DNA of 64,000 nt from UBA4421 sp002470275 (GTDB taxonomy: Bacteria; Pseudomonadota; Gammaproteobacteria; Pseudomonadales; Azotimanducaceae), in the NCBI GenBank assembly GCA_913052345.1, contig CAJXDR010000001.1:124001-188000 (forward strand). Reading direction: 5' to 3'. Position numbers and translations under genes: made by a program. Below are positions 42,831 through 52,183 of this stretch, one piece after another. Under the pieces are notes generated by a model. The model was given only the letters and a program-made list of their open reading frames with translations, had not been told where the DNA came from and ran no database searches. Within the stretch, counting starts at the first letter, position 1. Each line of letters opens with the position of its first letter.

Positions 42831-43223
42831 TTGATTCAAAACAACCCGACCCAACGAACCAAGCAGCCGCTTTTTAGATCACCCATGTCCTGGCAAGAAC
42901 ACAGTGCACTTTTGCTGCTTCGCTCTCACTCGAATGAATATTCAGTGTGCCTCTCGAGTTGACGTTGTGTAGGGCAAAAACGCTTACAGGTAGTTTTTTC
43001 TAGATAAACGGAAAAATCTTATTCCTGATCGCCAGGATTGGAATGCAGCACATTCACGCCCTGGAACCCAAGGGTTGCGGGCCCACGAAACGGCACCTGA
43101 CCTGGCCACCTTTTTAGAGCCAGTACAACCGAGCGAGCGTAACGATTATCATCCAGGATTGGGGTAATCTTGATGGTAAAGACAGGCGCCTTGAGCGAAG
43201 GCCAATTCCTGAGGGGGGAGACC
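42831..43223. other. Divergent intergenic region
   Basis: About 390 bases between the divergent signalling operon and the acyl-CoA synthetase gene. It holds the synthetase ribosome-binding site (GAGGGGGGAG). TTGACG at about 42959 is a possible -35 element but has no good -10 partner. On the minus strand, codons ending at 43019 read like protein (RYARSVVLALKRW...) with no start codon before the synthetase gene, perhaps a gene remnant. A 10-base sequence, CCAGGATTGG, occurs twice. No convincing small gene or operator was found. Confidence 0.45.
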
Positions 43224-45044
43224 ATGGCACTTTTAAAAGATATAGAGACACTGACACAAATTCCCGCGCTGCTGCGCTTGAAGAAGGGCATGGTCCCTCG
43301 CCCCATGTCCGTCAAGGACTGCCCGGGCGCGCGCGTTGAAGAAACCGCTGCCCGATTTGGGGATTCAAGCGCCATACTTTTTGAGGGGCGTACCCTCAGC
43401 TGGGGAGAATTCAATGCCCTAGCAAACCGCTATGCCCATTGTCTCAAGGCCCAGGGGCTGCAGCGGGATGACAGCGTAAGCATCGTTATGGAAAACAGGG
43501 TGGAATTTCTCGCGCTGCTGATCGGGCTTAACAAACTTGGCGTTGCGGCGGGACTGCTGAATACCAACCTGACCGGGCGTTCTCTGGCCCACTGCATGAG
43601 CGTCATCGACTCTAAGAAGTGTATTTTTGGCTCCGAGGTTACCCACGCTATCGAAGGTGTTCGCGAGGAGTTGGCAACGTCCCTAGGCCTTAGGGGCCCT
43701 AGCGACCTATTTTTCGTCGGCGACAAAGGTGATGACCAGGCCCCAGAGTGGGCCCAGGACCTCGACGTTTTGGCCAGTAACATGAGCGACGATAATCCCT
43801 CGGATACCGGCGACAATACCCTTGGCGAGATCGCCTTTTATATCTATACATCCGGAACCACGGGACTGCCCAAGGCTGCGGTAATGTCGAACCGTCGATA
43901 TTTACAGAGCGCTAGCTTGGCGGGTGTAGCAGGCCTGAAGTGCAAGCCCTCTGATCGCATTTATCTCTGCCTGCCGCTCTACCACGGCACCGGGCTGCTC
44001 ATTGGCGTTGGCTCCTCGATCACGACTGGCGCCAGCATGTTTATCAGACGAAAATTTTCCGCCAGTAACTTTTTGCGAGAGGTACGTGATCATGGCTGTA
44101 CCCACATGGTCTATATCGGTGAGCTGTGTCGTTACCTGACAAATATCCCAGAACAGGCTGACGACGCCAGGAATCCCCTTCGCTCGATCATGGGCAACGG
44201 CATGCGTCCAGACATCTGGATGACGTTTAAAAAACGGTACGGGATATCTCGAATTTGCGAGTTTTATGGTGCATCCGAGGGCAATGTTGCCTTTGCAAAC
44301 CTCATGAACAAAGACTGCACTGTAGGTATGACGACCTCTGAGGTGGTCTTGGTGGAGTATGACGTGGATCAGGATCAAGTTGTTCGAGATTCTGCCGGTC
44401 GATGCATCCCCGTCGCGCCGGGAGAGCCAGGACTGCTGTTGTGCAAAATTACGCCGAACACCCGATTCGAGGGCTATACCGATGCTGCTGCAACGCAGAA
44501 TAAGGTCCTGGAGAATGCCCTGGAAGAAGGCGACGCCTGGTTCAATACAGGAGATTTGATGCGCACGGTGGAAGTAGGCTTCACCCTAAACTATGACCAC
44601 TATCAGTTTGTCGATCGAGTTGGCGACACCTTCCGGTGGAAATCAGAAAACGTTTCCACCAATGAAGTGGGCGAGATTCTTAACAACTTCCATCAGATCA
44701 AGTTTAGTAATGTTTATGGGGTACAAATCCCTCATACCGACGGACGGGCAGGCATGGTCTCGATCACCCTAGACCCGGATCACCCAATACTGGACCTAGC
44801 CGCTTTCTCCCAGTTCGTCAGGGAAAATCTGCCAAGCTATGCGATTCCAGTCTTTATCCGTATCGACGCCGACATTGAGGTCACCGGAACATTCAAAATG
44901 CTCAAGGGCGACCTTAAAAAACAGGGCTACGATATCGGGCAGGTCGAGGGCCCGGTCTATGTTATGAGGCCTGGCGAGGAACGCTATGTTGAACTTGACG
45001 ACGAATACCTCAGTCGCCTGACCCTGGGCACGGCGGGCTTTTAG
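43224..45044 (+). CDS. Long/very-long-chain acyl-CoA synthetase, FATP-type
   Basis: 606-residue AMP-forming acyl-CoA ligase. The AMP-binding motif YIYTSGTTGLPKAAVMSN lies near residue 210, and the GDTFRWKSENVSTNEVGEIL motif near residue 475 is the signature of the FATP/very-long-chain acyl-CoA synthetase (SLC27-like, FadD6-like) branch. It activates fatty or sterol-derived acids to CoA esters. GAGGGGGGAG fixes the start at MALLKDIETL. Fits with the acyl-CoA dehydrogenase at 7.5 kb and the PlsC-like gene, although not in one operon with them. Confidence 0.9.
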   Translation: MALLKDIETLTQIPALLRLKKGMVPRPMSVKDCPGARVEETAARFGDSSAILFEGRTLSWGEFNALANRYAHCLKAQGLQRDDSVSIVMENRVEFLALLIGLNKLGVAAGLLNTNLTGRSLAHCMSVIDSKKCIFGSEVTHAIEGVREELATSLGLRGPSDLFFVGDKGDDQAPEWAQDLDVLASNMSDDNPSDTGDNTLGEIAFYIYTSGTTGLPKAAVMSNRRYLQSASLAGVAGLKCKPSDRIYLCLPLYHGTGLLIGVGSSITTGASMFIRRKFSASNFLREVRDHGCTHMVYIGELCRYLTNIPEQADDARNPLRSIMGNGMRPDIWMTFKKRYGISRICEFYGASEGNVAFANLMNKDCTVGMTTSEVVLVEYDVDQDQVVRDSAGRCIPVAPGEPGLLLCKITPNTRFEGYTDAAATQNKVLENALEEGDAWFNTGDLMRTVEVGFTLNYDHYQFVDRVGDTFRWKSENVSTNEVGEILNNFHQIKFSNVYGVQIPHTDGRAGMVSITLDPDHPILDLAAFSQFVRENLPSYAIPVFIRIDADIEVTGTFKMLKGDLKKQGYDIGQVEGPVYVMRPGEERYVELDDEYLSRLTLGTAGF

Positions 45045-45059
45045 CCTCACTGCTCCGAC

Positions 45060-45701
45060 ATGACTTGCCAACCACCGGCCCACGGGGTACGGGCAATAGT
45101 GCTTGACCTTGGGGGCGTCGTTCTTGGCATCAACTTCCGTCAGGTCTTCAGCCATTGGGCAGCCGCAGCGGGTGTCGAGGAGCGCATTTTTTACGATCAC
45201 TGGCGACTGGACGATGCGTATCGCCAACATGAGATCGGCGCCATCGACTTCCACCGCTATACCCAACACATGACCGAGCAGCTTGGCGTTGAACTAAGCC
45301 AGGAAGCCTGGCGGGTTGGATGGAATGCGTTGTGGACGGAGCCCCATCATCGGGTGGTCGGCCTGTTTCCAGCAATAAAGCGCCGCTATGGTCTCTTCGC
45401 ATTCAGTAATACCAATGCCACCCACGCGGTCAGTTTCCGACATCGATATGCAGATGCACTAGCGGGTTTTGACCAACTCTTTTTGTCCCACGAAATCGGC
45501 GCAAGGAAACCAGACCCGCAGTCTTTTTTGGACGTCTGTGAGCGCATTCAGGTGGCACCCCATCAGGTTCTTTTCTTGGATGACAGTCAGGAAAACGTCA
45601 GCGGGGCACGTTCCGTGGGGCTAATCGCCCAGCATACACGCTCAGAGCAGGAGGTGGTTCAGGCCCTCCGCGACACTCTGGACACGATTCAGGAAAGCTA
45701 A
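45060..45701 (+). CDS. HAD-superfamily phosphatase (YihX-like)
   Basis: 213-residue HAD-IA hydrolase. Motif I is VLDLGGVVLGINF, the DLGGV form of the YihX group, motif III has the lysine in GARKPDPQSF, and motif IV is LFLDDSQENVSGA. Relatives dephosphorylate sugar phosphates or FMN; no substrate can be assigned. It begins 15 bases after the synthetase stop. Its TAA stop shares CTAA with the convergent YkgJ-like gene. Confidence 0.85.
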   Translation: MTCQPPAHGVRAIVLDLGGVVLGINFRQVFSHWAAAAGVEERIFYDHWRLDDAYRQHEIGAIDFHRYTQHMTEQLGVELSQEAWRVGWNALWTEPHHRVVGLFPAIKRRYGLFAFSNTNATHAVSFRHRYADALAGFDQLFLSHEIGARKPDPQSFLDVCERIQVAPHQVLFLDDSQENVSGARSVGLIAQHTRSEQEVVQALRDTLDTIQES

Positions 45702-45970
45702 CAGGCGCTCTCGATTTCCAGGCACTCAAGCCGATGCAACGCCTCCCCCGCGGAATTGCCACAAACCCAAGGCTCTGCTTTGAAGGCCGAGCACGCCTTG
45801 GGCCGTTCGGGCCGTCCGAAGAGACGACAGCGCCGAGCGTCATCCAGATGCAGACAGCGCACGCCTGCGGGCTTCCCTTGGGGCATGCCGGGGATAGGAC
45901 CGTTAATTGAGGGGGCGATGCAGCAGGCGCCACACCCGCTACGGCAGATCATGCTCCCTGGCGGGCTCAT
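45698..45970 (-). CDS. YkgJ family cysteine-cluster protein
   Basis: 90-residue protein with a conserved cysteine set: CRSGCGACC near residues 9-17, C39, C48, C59, C70, C83 and C90. The pattern is that of the zinc/iron-chelating YkgJ (UPF0153) family. Metal binding is inferred from the family; no function is established. No membrane segment or signal peptide is present. Overlaps the HAD gene end by 4 bases. Confidence 0.82.
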   Translation of the reverse strand: MSPPGSMICRSGCGACCIAPSINGPIPGMPQGKPAGVRCLHLDDARRCRLFGRPERPKACSAFKAEPWVCGNSAGEALHRLECLEIESAC

Positions 45971-45976
45971 CGGCGC

Positions 45977-46849
45977 CTACCCTGCATAGCCATGGGCTAA
46001 TGCCGCATAGCGCTCGAGCAGTGGCATAACGGTATCTGCATCTGTGGGCGGCAGTGCGAATACGATTCGGTGAAAACCGATGTCGATCAGTTCCTCAACC
46101 GCTTGCTCACTGGGGCCCACGCCAAATATGGAGAAATTGGGCTCTCCCCCCCGCCCCCTGGCCTGCCACGCCGCTCGGGTATGACGGATGCCTTCGGCAT
46201 AATCCACACCGCCGCCAGCATCCCGGCGCCTCTTATCCTGATAGATGGGGAACCAACCGTCGCCATACTCGGCGATGCGGTCGTAGACAAATCGCGAAGA
46301 GGCGCCAATCAAAACCGGGGGGCCACCGGCCTGCATGGGCTTGGGATAGGCCCAGAGGGGATCAAAGTCCACGAAATCCCCGTGGAACTCTGCATCTTCC
46401 TGTGTCCAGATTGCACGCATGGCCAACACTCGTTCGCGCAGAATTCTCCAGCGCTGGGTGAAGGGCGTGCCGTGATTTTCCATTTCCTCTGCATTCCATC
46501 CAGCACCGACGCCAAGCAACAGGCGTCCCGCTGAAAGATGATCCAGGCTCGCTACCTGTTTCGCCATCAAAATGGGATCGCGTTCGGTCACCAGTGAGAT
46601 GCCGGTGCCGAGACGAAGTGTCTGAGTGACCGAGGCCGCCATGGACAGGGCAACGAAAGGATCATAGGTACGCCAATATTCCTCGGGGAGGTCTCCTCCG
46701 CCCGGCCAAGGGGAACGACGACTTGCAGGAATATGCGTGTGTTCAGGCAAGAACAGCGACTCGAAACCAAAGGCTTCAGCCTCTTTCGCCAGGGTGTCTG
46801 GGCGGATGGCCTTGTCCGTGGGGAAAATCACCAGTCCAAAATGAGTCAT
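45977..46849 (-). CDS. LLM class F420-dependent-type oxidoreductase
   Basis: 290-residue luciferase-like protein with FESLFLPEHTHIPASRRSPWPGGG near residues 28-50 and LPEEYWRTYDPFVALS. These are the hallmarks of the subgroup named after Mycobacterium tuberculosis Rv2161c, predicted to use F420. SAGRLLLGVGAGWNAEEM and GDGWFPI follow. The substrate and actual cofactor are unknown; no F420 biosynthesis gene is present in the window. It ends 6 bases before the YkgJ gene begins, so they may be co-transcribed. Confidence 0.85.
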   Translation of the reverse strand: MTHFGLVIFPTDKAIRPDTLAKEAEAFGFESLFLPEHTHIPASRRSPWPGGGDLPEEYWRTYDPFVALSMAASVTQTLRLGTGISLVTERDPILMAKQVASLDHLSAGRLLLGVGAGWNAEEMENHGTPFTQRWRILRERVLAMRAIWTQEDAEFHGDFVDFDPLWAYPKPMQAGGPPVLIGASSRFVYDRIAEYGDGWFPIYQDKRRRDAGGGVDYAEGIRHTRAAWQARGRGGEPNFSIFGVGPSEQAVEELIDIGFHRIVFALPPTDADTVMPLLERYAALAHGYAG

Positions 46850-46946
46850 TGTTATCGTTTACCGAGGGGTGAAGCGTTACGCACGCATAGCAACATAGCA
46901 GGGTGCATGTCCTTAAAAAAGACGCTGTGCGATAGGGCAAACCGTC

Positions 46947-47663
46947 TTAGAGGGAGGCGGAAAGGGCTTCCATATGGCGATCTATTTTTGCGAGATATCG
47001 TTGCGCTGCCGCTCGCCTCTTGGAGTGCAGCCCAACATTATAGGCGGCCAGAGCACAGCCCATGTCGCCTTCACAACGCTCCACCAGATATCCCAGAATT
47101 TGGGCACCGCAATAGATGTTCTGCTCCGGATCTTGGAGGTCCTGTTGGCCGCAGAAGTTAGCCCAGTATCCAGGTCTGATCTGAGCGGGCCCGACGGCCC
47201 CAACATGGGAGCGAACATATTTACGGAAGGAACTCTCCGCCAGCACCAAACTCGCAAGCAGTTCAGGCTGAAGCTGCTGCCGCTCCGACGCTTCGATGAT
47301 CCAACCCGAAAATTCGGTCGCTGGATGCAGGCCGATTCCGAAGCCTTGCTCCAGCTTTAGCGCAAACGTCCAGGCCTGACTGGCGAAGGTCGTGGAGGTT
47401 TGCCTGGGCAGAGGCAGTTCAACCACCTTCACCTGTGCAGAGGTGGACAGCACCGATTGGGACGACGAGCCACCAGACAGAGATACGGGAGCCTGAGGGG
47501 CAATAAGAGGGGCCGCAAGAGCAACCAGCACCGGCACCATAAACGGCCGTCGCTGCCTGGCCGACAATACCTTGACCCGACCGACCGAGCGCCCTGCCGC
47601 GTGTGCCAAGCTACCCAAGGCACGCCACGCACCGACAACCAACGGATGCCTACGCAAGTCCAT
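46947..47663 (-). CDS. Lytic transglycosylase SLT domain protein
   Basis: 238-residue protein with a hydrophobic N-terminal segment (about residues 38-58, FMVPVLVALAAPLIAPQAP) that could be a signal or anchor, a linker rich in Ser/Thr, and a C-terminal SLT domain: the catalytic glutamate in AESSFRKYVRSHVGAVGPAQIRP, GAQILGYLV and ALAAYNVG. It cleaves the peptidoglycan glycan strand. The N-terminal extension before MDLRRHPLVV was dropped since its first codon is TTG without a ribosome-binding site. Alone on its strand between LLM and histidine phosphatase genes. Confidence 0.88.
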   Translation of the reverse strand: MDLRRHPLVVGAWRALGSLAHAAGRSVGRVKVLSARQRRPFMVPVLVALAAPLIAPQAPVSLSGGSSSQSVLSTSAQVKVVELPLPRQTSTTFASQAWTFALKLEQGFGIGLHPATEFSGWIIEASERQQLQPELLASLVLAESSFRKYVRSHVGAVGPAQIRPGYWANFCGQQDLQDPEQNIYCGAQILGYLVERCEGDMGCALAAYNVGLHSKRRAAAQRYLAKIDRHMEALSASL

Positions 47664-47803
47664 TTTCCCGACCTCTCTCCTTCCCTTTACGCCAACCTCA
47701 TTGTTTGGCGGACGAAAAAGGGTACTTAACTGTCTCTCGCGGGCATCTTCAGGCAAAAATTGAGAAAAATCCAATCAAAAATGGAAAAAAAATTGAGTCT
47801 CAG

Positions 47804-48556
47804 TTACTCCGATTGACCGACCAGAGGCTGCTCCCGAGGGGAGGCGCCCGCGCCGAGGCTCTTGGCGAGACCCAAAACGGGCTCCCCAGAGTGTGCTAAA
47901 CCATCGCCAGGGTGTTGTCTGTCTGCCTCGAAATAGGCGACGGAAACTCTCCCATTCTCAACGACCAAACGATAAAAAAGACGATTGGGGTGGCTGACCG
48001 TTGCGATGGTGTCCTGATCTAATCCGAGACAGCTGCCCAGGATCGCTCGCGTCATTACCCCATGGGAGACGATCCCAAGACGTTCCGGCACGGGCTGCAT
48101 GTCTAACAGCGCCTGAAATCGCCGCTGCAAATCAACCAGATTTTCGCCACCGCCAGGGCGGTGAAGGAAGGGATCATCCTTTCTGCTGGCCCAGCCGGAA
48201 GGGTCGAACAATTTAATCTCAGGCATGGTCTTCCCAGACCAGGTGCCGCAGTCTCGTTCCAATAGTTGATCTGCAAAAACCATGGGTGCTGCGACAGTCT
48301 GGTTGATCAACGCCACAGTAGCCCGAGTCCTGCCCGCAGAGGACACCCAGAGTTGGTCCACGCCTCCAAGGGCTGACAGCTGCTGTCCATGTGCAAGTGC
48401 CTGGGCCTCACCCTGGGCGGTGAGCGGCGAGTCCAGGCGTCCTTGCATCCGACCCGCCACATTCCATTCCGTTTCACCGTGCCGAATGAGATAGAGCGTC
48501 TGGACGCGATGCAGAGCCGAGTCTGAGGGCAGCTCCGCCAGGGCTAGGGTTTCCAT
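47804..48556 (-). CDS. Histidine phosphatase (phosphoglycerate mutase-like)
   Basis: 250-residue protein of the histidine phosphatase superfamily. The RHG motif, YLIRHGETEWN, holds the phosphorylated histidine near residue 26, and SHGVMTRAIL holds the second one. RDCGTWSGKTMPEI and LVDLQRRFQALL complete the core. It is of the cobalamin-phosphatase/GpmB-like type and could act on many phosphomonoesters. The C-terminal 35 residues are an unmatched hydrophilic tail. Confidence 0.85.
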   Translation of the reverse strand: METLALAELPSDSALHRVQTLYLIRHGETEWNVAGRMQGRLDSPLTAQGEAQALAHGQQLSALGGVDQLWVSSAGRTRATVALINQTVAAPMVFADQLLERDCGTWSGKTMPEIKLFDPSGWASRKDDPFLHRPGGGENLVDLQRRFQALLDMQPVPERLGIVSHGVMTRAILGSCLGLDQDTIATVSHPNRLFYRLVVENGRVSVAYFEADRQHPGDGLAHSGEPVLGLAKSLGAGASPREQPLVGQSE

Positions 48557-48567
48557 ACTTTAGCTGC

Positions 48568-49593
48568 TCAAGCGCCGACTGAGCGAAAGCTGAAATTGCT
48601 CGCGGTAAAGGCGGCAAAGGTTCGCTCTACATCTTCCCGGCTGCCGGCCAGAGGAGCAATGATATGCGTGTGAACGCCCCCGTCTGCATCCTCCTGAATT
48701 CTCTGACGAATTTCATCCTCATCACCAATGATCGCGATTTCATCGATCATTTGGTCACTCATCGCGGCCGCAGTCATGTCCCGGTCCTTGGCTGCCCACC
48801 CAGCAGCGATTTGATTCGCAGCATCGTGGTACCCCGCCCAGGACAAAAATTTATTGTAAACCGGCGTCGCGTAATAAGGACCAAAGGCTGCTCGAAATAA
48901 ATTGCGCCCATAGGCTTTGTCATCCGTGGCGAGCACCATAGCGCGATTCACAATCTCTACCTTGGCAGGATCCTTGCCAGCGGCTCTCGCCCCGATAGCG
49001 ACATGCTCCATCATCTTGGGAAGGGCACCCTTCGGCCACAGGTTAAAAATGACACCGTCGCCAAACTCCGCCGCCATCTCGATCATATTCGACCGCAAGG
49101 CCGCCAGGTAAATGGGGGGCGGGTTGCTCAAGGGCGCTTGACGATAGCCCTTGCTGTAAAGGGTCTCACCGTCGAAGTCTGTTTTCGCGCCGCTGAGCAT
49201 GATCTTGACCAACTGCGCGGTCTCCCGAACCCGGCTTAAGGGCTTATCCAAGGGGATACCGTTGAACTGACCCATGATGGTTTGACTTGAAGAGCCCAGC
49301 CCCATGACGAATCGGCCAGGCATGAGCTGCTCGATCACGTTCGCAGAAGCCGCTAAGACACTGGGAGATCGCGTATAAACCGGCGTTACCGCCGTACCCA
49401 CTCGGATTTCGCGGGTGTGATGCGCAATGCCGGCCACCTGAGTGAGAGTATCTGGCGCCCCGGAATCACTGAACCACGCATCGGGAATACCATTATCCTC
49501 TGCCCACCGAATACGCGTTACGGTATCCTCAACGTTTGGGCCCGCGGGGAGGGTCACGGCGATACGTTTTCTTGGTTCAGATTGAGCGGTCAT
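48568..49593 (-). CDS. LLM class F420-dependent-type oxidoreductase
   Basis: 341-residue luciferase-like protein resembling the group typified by Rv3520c: AEDNGIPDAWFSDSGAPDTLT, RVGTAVTPVYTRSPSVLAASA, LMPGRFVMGLGSSSQTI, and PIYLAALRSNMIEMAAEFGDGVIFN. GGAGGAATGA precedes the ATG. A 111-base gap separates it from the divergent phosphotransferase-fold gene. Substrate unknown. Confidence 0.84.
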   Translation of the reverse strand: MTAQSEPRKRIAVTLPAGPNVEDTVTRIRWAEDNGIPDAWFSDSGAPDTLTQVAGIAHHTREIRVGTAVTPVYTRSPSVLAASANVIEQLMPGRFVMGLGSSSQTIMGQFNGIPLDKPLSRVRETAQLVKIMLSGAKTDFDGETLYSKGYRQAPLSNPPPIYLAALRSNMIEMAAEFGDGVIFNLWPKGALPKMMEHVAIGARAAGKDPAKVEIVNRAMVLATDDKAYGRNLFRAAFGPYYATPVYNKFLSWAGYHDAANQIAAGWAAKDRDMTAAAMSDQMIDEIAIIGDEDEIRQRIQEDADGGVHTHIIAPLAGSREDVERTFAAFTASNFSFRSVGA

Positions 49594-49704
49594 TCATTCC
49601 TCCGTGTTTTTGGGCCAATTTTAAAGAGTCGCATTTTGCCCTCTATGTTATCAACCCGTATCCTCCCACCAGGCTGAATTTTTACCCAAGGACTGGAGCA
49701 CAAT

Positions 49705-50760
49705 ATGAGCGATGTAGAGCTCACCCAGGTACGTGAAGCACACCAATTCGACATCCAGGCGCTTGAGCAATACCTGTTGGCGCATGTGGAGGGTTTTGCA
49801 GGTCCCATGGACGTTCGCCAATTTGAGGGAGGACAGTCAAACCCCACCTTCCAGCTCGTGACGCCCACCCGAAAATACGTTATGCGGAAACAGCCACCAG
49901 GTGAGTTACTCCCCTCAGCCCATCAGGTTGACCGCGAGTACCGCGTAATGCATGCCCTTTGGGATACCGATGTCCCTGTGCCCAAAATGTATTGTCTCTG
50001 CGAGGATCCGCAGATAATCGGCACCAAGTTTTATGTGATGGAAATGGTCGAGGGGAGATTGTTTACTGAGAACTGTCTCCCAACCTTGTCCAACGAAGAG
50101 CGACGCGCCCTTTATCTGGATTTGGCTCGGGTCCTCGCCAAGCTCCATCTGGTTGACCCCCAGGCGGTCGGCCTAGAAAGCTTTGGTCGGCCGGGCAACT
50201 ACTATGAGCGTCAGATCGGGCGCTGGAGCAAACAATACGTAGCCTCTCAAACAGAGGACATCCCGGCCATGAACAAGCTCATGGAGTGGCTCCCAAACAA
50301 TATTCCACAGTCCGTGGGCACCATGATCGTCCATGGGGACTATCGTCTGGGCAACGTCTTAGTCCACCCCACTGAACCCCGCATCGTCGCCGTTCTCGAC
50401 TGGGAACTATCCACCCTGGGCGATGGTTTGGCGGACCTTGGCTATATCTGCCAGGACTACCATGGTGACAAAGAAAACGAGGAGTCCCTAGCCGGCGCTG
50501 ACCTGGAAGCCTTGGGTATCCCCGCTGAGTCAGAGCTCCTTGCAGAGTACTGCGGTCAGGCAGGTCTGGACGACATTGAAAATTGGCCCTTCTACCTGAT
50601 CTACAACATGTTTCGATCTTCCGGCATCAGCCAGGGGGTGTATAAGCGCGGCCTGGATGGCAATGCCAGCTCAGCAACCGCTCTAGAATTTGCAGATGCA
50701 GCGCGCCTCCGATCCACTCGAGGTTGGCAAATGGTCTTGGATACCCAACCTAACCCCTAG
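49705..50760 (+). CDS. Aminoglycoside phosphotransferase-fold kinase (ACAD10/11-like family)
   Basis: 351-residue APH-family protein. The catalytic loop is IVHGDYRLGNVLVHP near residue 215 and the magnesium-binding motif is AVLDWELSTLGDGLADLGY near residue 235; QFEGGQSNPTFQL near residue 33 is the nucleotide loop. Relatives with this form phosphorylate 4-hydroxyacids in fatty-acid catabolism or act on CoA-ester intermediates, not antibiotics. GGAGCACAAT precedes the ATG. It lies between two LLM oxidoreductase genes on the opposite strand. Confidence 0.82.
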   Translation: MSDVELTQVREAHQFDIQALEQYLLAHVEGFAGPMDVRQFEGGQSNPTFQLVTPTRKYVMRKQPPGELLPSAHQVDREYRVMHALWDTDVPVPKMYCLCEDPQIIGTKFYVMEMVEGRLFTENCLPTLSNEERRALYLDLARVLAKLHLVDPQAVGLESFGRPGNYYERQIGRWSKQYVASQTEDIPAMNKLMEWLPNNIPQSVGTMIVHGDYRLGNVLVHPTEPRIVAVLDWELSTLGDGLADLGYICQDYHGDKENEESLAGADLEALGIPAESELLAEYCGQAGLDDIENWPFYLIYNMFRSSGISQGVYKRGLDGNASSATALEFADAARLRSTRGWQMVLDTQPNP

Positions 50761-50784
50761 GTCACGGATACCCCGGTTCTGGGT

Positions 50785-51822
50785 CTAAAGCATTTCCTCT
50801 GCCACGACTTGCAGCGCGGCGGGATCCTGACAGCCCAAAAGCATGCTGGATACATGTCCCTGTGCTTCGGCGCTCTTCCAACGCGCCAGTCGTTCGCGGA
50901 TGCGATCAGCCGGCCCGACAAGGGCACAGGCATCCACCAGTTCTTCAGGCACGGCGGCCATGGCCTCATCTTTGCGCCCGGCCAGGTATAAGTCCTGAAT
51001 CTCAACGGCAGCGTCGGGGAAACCCAGCCGCTTGCAGTAGTCGTTATAGAAGTTTTTATCGCGTGCCCCCATGCCGCCAATATAGAGCGCCATCATGCCG
51101 CGAGCTGGCATCATGCACTGCTCCACATCATCGCCCATTACCACAGTCACAAAGGGTGCAATATCAAATTGCGTTAAGTCCTTCCCCTCGGTCTTGGCAA
51201 ACCCTTTTTCGATGGGGCCCTGAAAAACCGAATACTGCTCCGGGTCCATCCACACCGGGAAAAATCCGTCGGCAACTTCAGCCGCAGCAGCCACACCGTT
51301 GTCGGTAATGGTCGCAGCAAAGATCGGAATATCCTCCTCACAGTGAAGAATGCTCTTCAAGGGCTTCCCGAGTCCGGTTGCACCCTCCCCGGTATAGGGT
51401 AGCGAGTAGACCTGACCTTCGAATTCCAACGCGCCTTCTCGGGCAAAAATTTGTTTCATAATTTGCACGTACTCGCGCAGGCGACTGACGGGTTTGCCAT
51501 AGGGGACCCCGTGCCAACCCTCGACCACCTGGGGCCCTGAAGCGCCCAACCCACAGATAAAGCGGCCGCCTGACAGTTCCGCCAAACTCATCGCCGTCAT
51601 CGCGGCCATGGCCGGGGATCGCGCCGGCATCTGCATGATCGCCGTGCCCACGCGGATTCGATCTGTCTGAGCCAAAATCCAGGCTGCCGGCGTCACTGCA
51701 TCGGAACCATAGGCTTCTGCTGTCCAAATTGAGTCGTAGCCCAGATTCTCAGCATGCTTGATCGCATCCATGGAAATGTTGAACTTACGGCCTGAGTAAC
51801 CCGCTAAGATTCCAAGCTTCAT
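50785..51822 (-). CDS. LLM class F420-dependent-type oxidoreductase
   Basis: 345-residue member of the luciferase-like family, again close to the Rv3520c group: AENLGYDSIWTAEAYGSDAVT, VGTAIMQMPARSPAMAAMTAM, LSGGRFICGLGASGPQVVEGWHG and PIFAATITDNGVAAAAEVADGFFP. AGGGGG precedes the ATG. Sequence similarity to the gene at 48568 is at family level only, so these are not a recent tandem duplication. Convergent with the phosphotransferase-fold gene. Confidence 0.85.
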   Translation of the reverse strand: MKLGILAGYSGRKFNISMDAIKHAENLGYDSIWTAEAYGSDAVTPAAWILAQTDRIRVGTAIMQMPARSPAMAAMTAMSLAELSGGRFICGLGASGPQVVEGWHGVPYGKPVSRLREYVQIMKQIFAREGALEFEGQVYSLPYTGEGATGLGKPLKSILHCEEDIPIFAATITDNGVAAAAEVADGFFPVWMDPEQYSVFQGPIEKGFAKTEGKDLTQFDIAPFVTVVMGDDVEQCMMPARGMMALYIGGMGARDKNFYNDYCKRLGFPDAAVEIQDLYLAGRKDEAMAAVPEELVDACALVGPADRIRERLARWKSAEAQGHVSSMLLGCQDPAALQVVAEEML

Positions 51823-51907
51823 AAAACCCCCTATATCCTTTCGTTGTAGCTCAGGCTCGTGATCCGACTCCCGCCCCCACCGAACCGTCTCATTTATCTA
51901 GACCTTC

Positions 51908-52183
51908 TTAGTCCCTGTCAACCGAGTTTAGCCGCGAAGCCAAGTACCGCATGATGTCCAGAGATTCGTACATCCAGCGGACGCCGCCGGCAGCATCCTC
52001 TATTCTCAAACAAGGCACAGTAGAACGACCACCGCCTGCCAAGAGTTCCCGAAAAGCCTCCGCGTCTGAGTGAACGTCTCGAAGGGCAAGAGCAATATTC
52101 TGACGGTCGGCAAACGCCCGAACGCGAAAACAAAACCCGCATGTCTCAGATTTAAAAAGCTGGTAAGACTCATCCGCCGCCAT
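51908..52183 (-). CDS. Glutaredoxin-like/GST N-terminal domain protein
   Basis: 91-residue thioredoxin-fold protein with a CGFC active site near residue 15-18, a cis-proline in STVPCLRI and YESLDIMRYLA at the C-terminus, as in glutaredoxin-like or GST N-terminal domains. The CGFC dithiol is more typical of redox-active glutaredoxins than of GST. GAGGGATATTC precedes the ATG. A possible role is thiol-disulphide exchange with glutathione; unproven. Confidence 0.8.
   Translation of the reverse strand: MAADESYQLFKSETCGFCFRVRAFADRQNIALALRDVHSDAEAFRELLAGGGRSTVPCLRIEDAAGGVRWMYESLDIMRYLASRLNSVDRD

Noticed and set aside
43138..43160. Partial Fur-box-like sequence (AACGATTATCAT) before the acyl-CoA synthetase gene
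   Set aside because: Only about 10 of 14 central positions match and the palindrome is incomplete; an acyl-CoA synthetase is not an expected Fur target.
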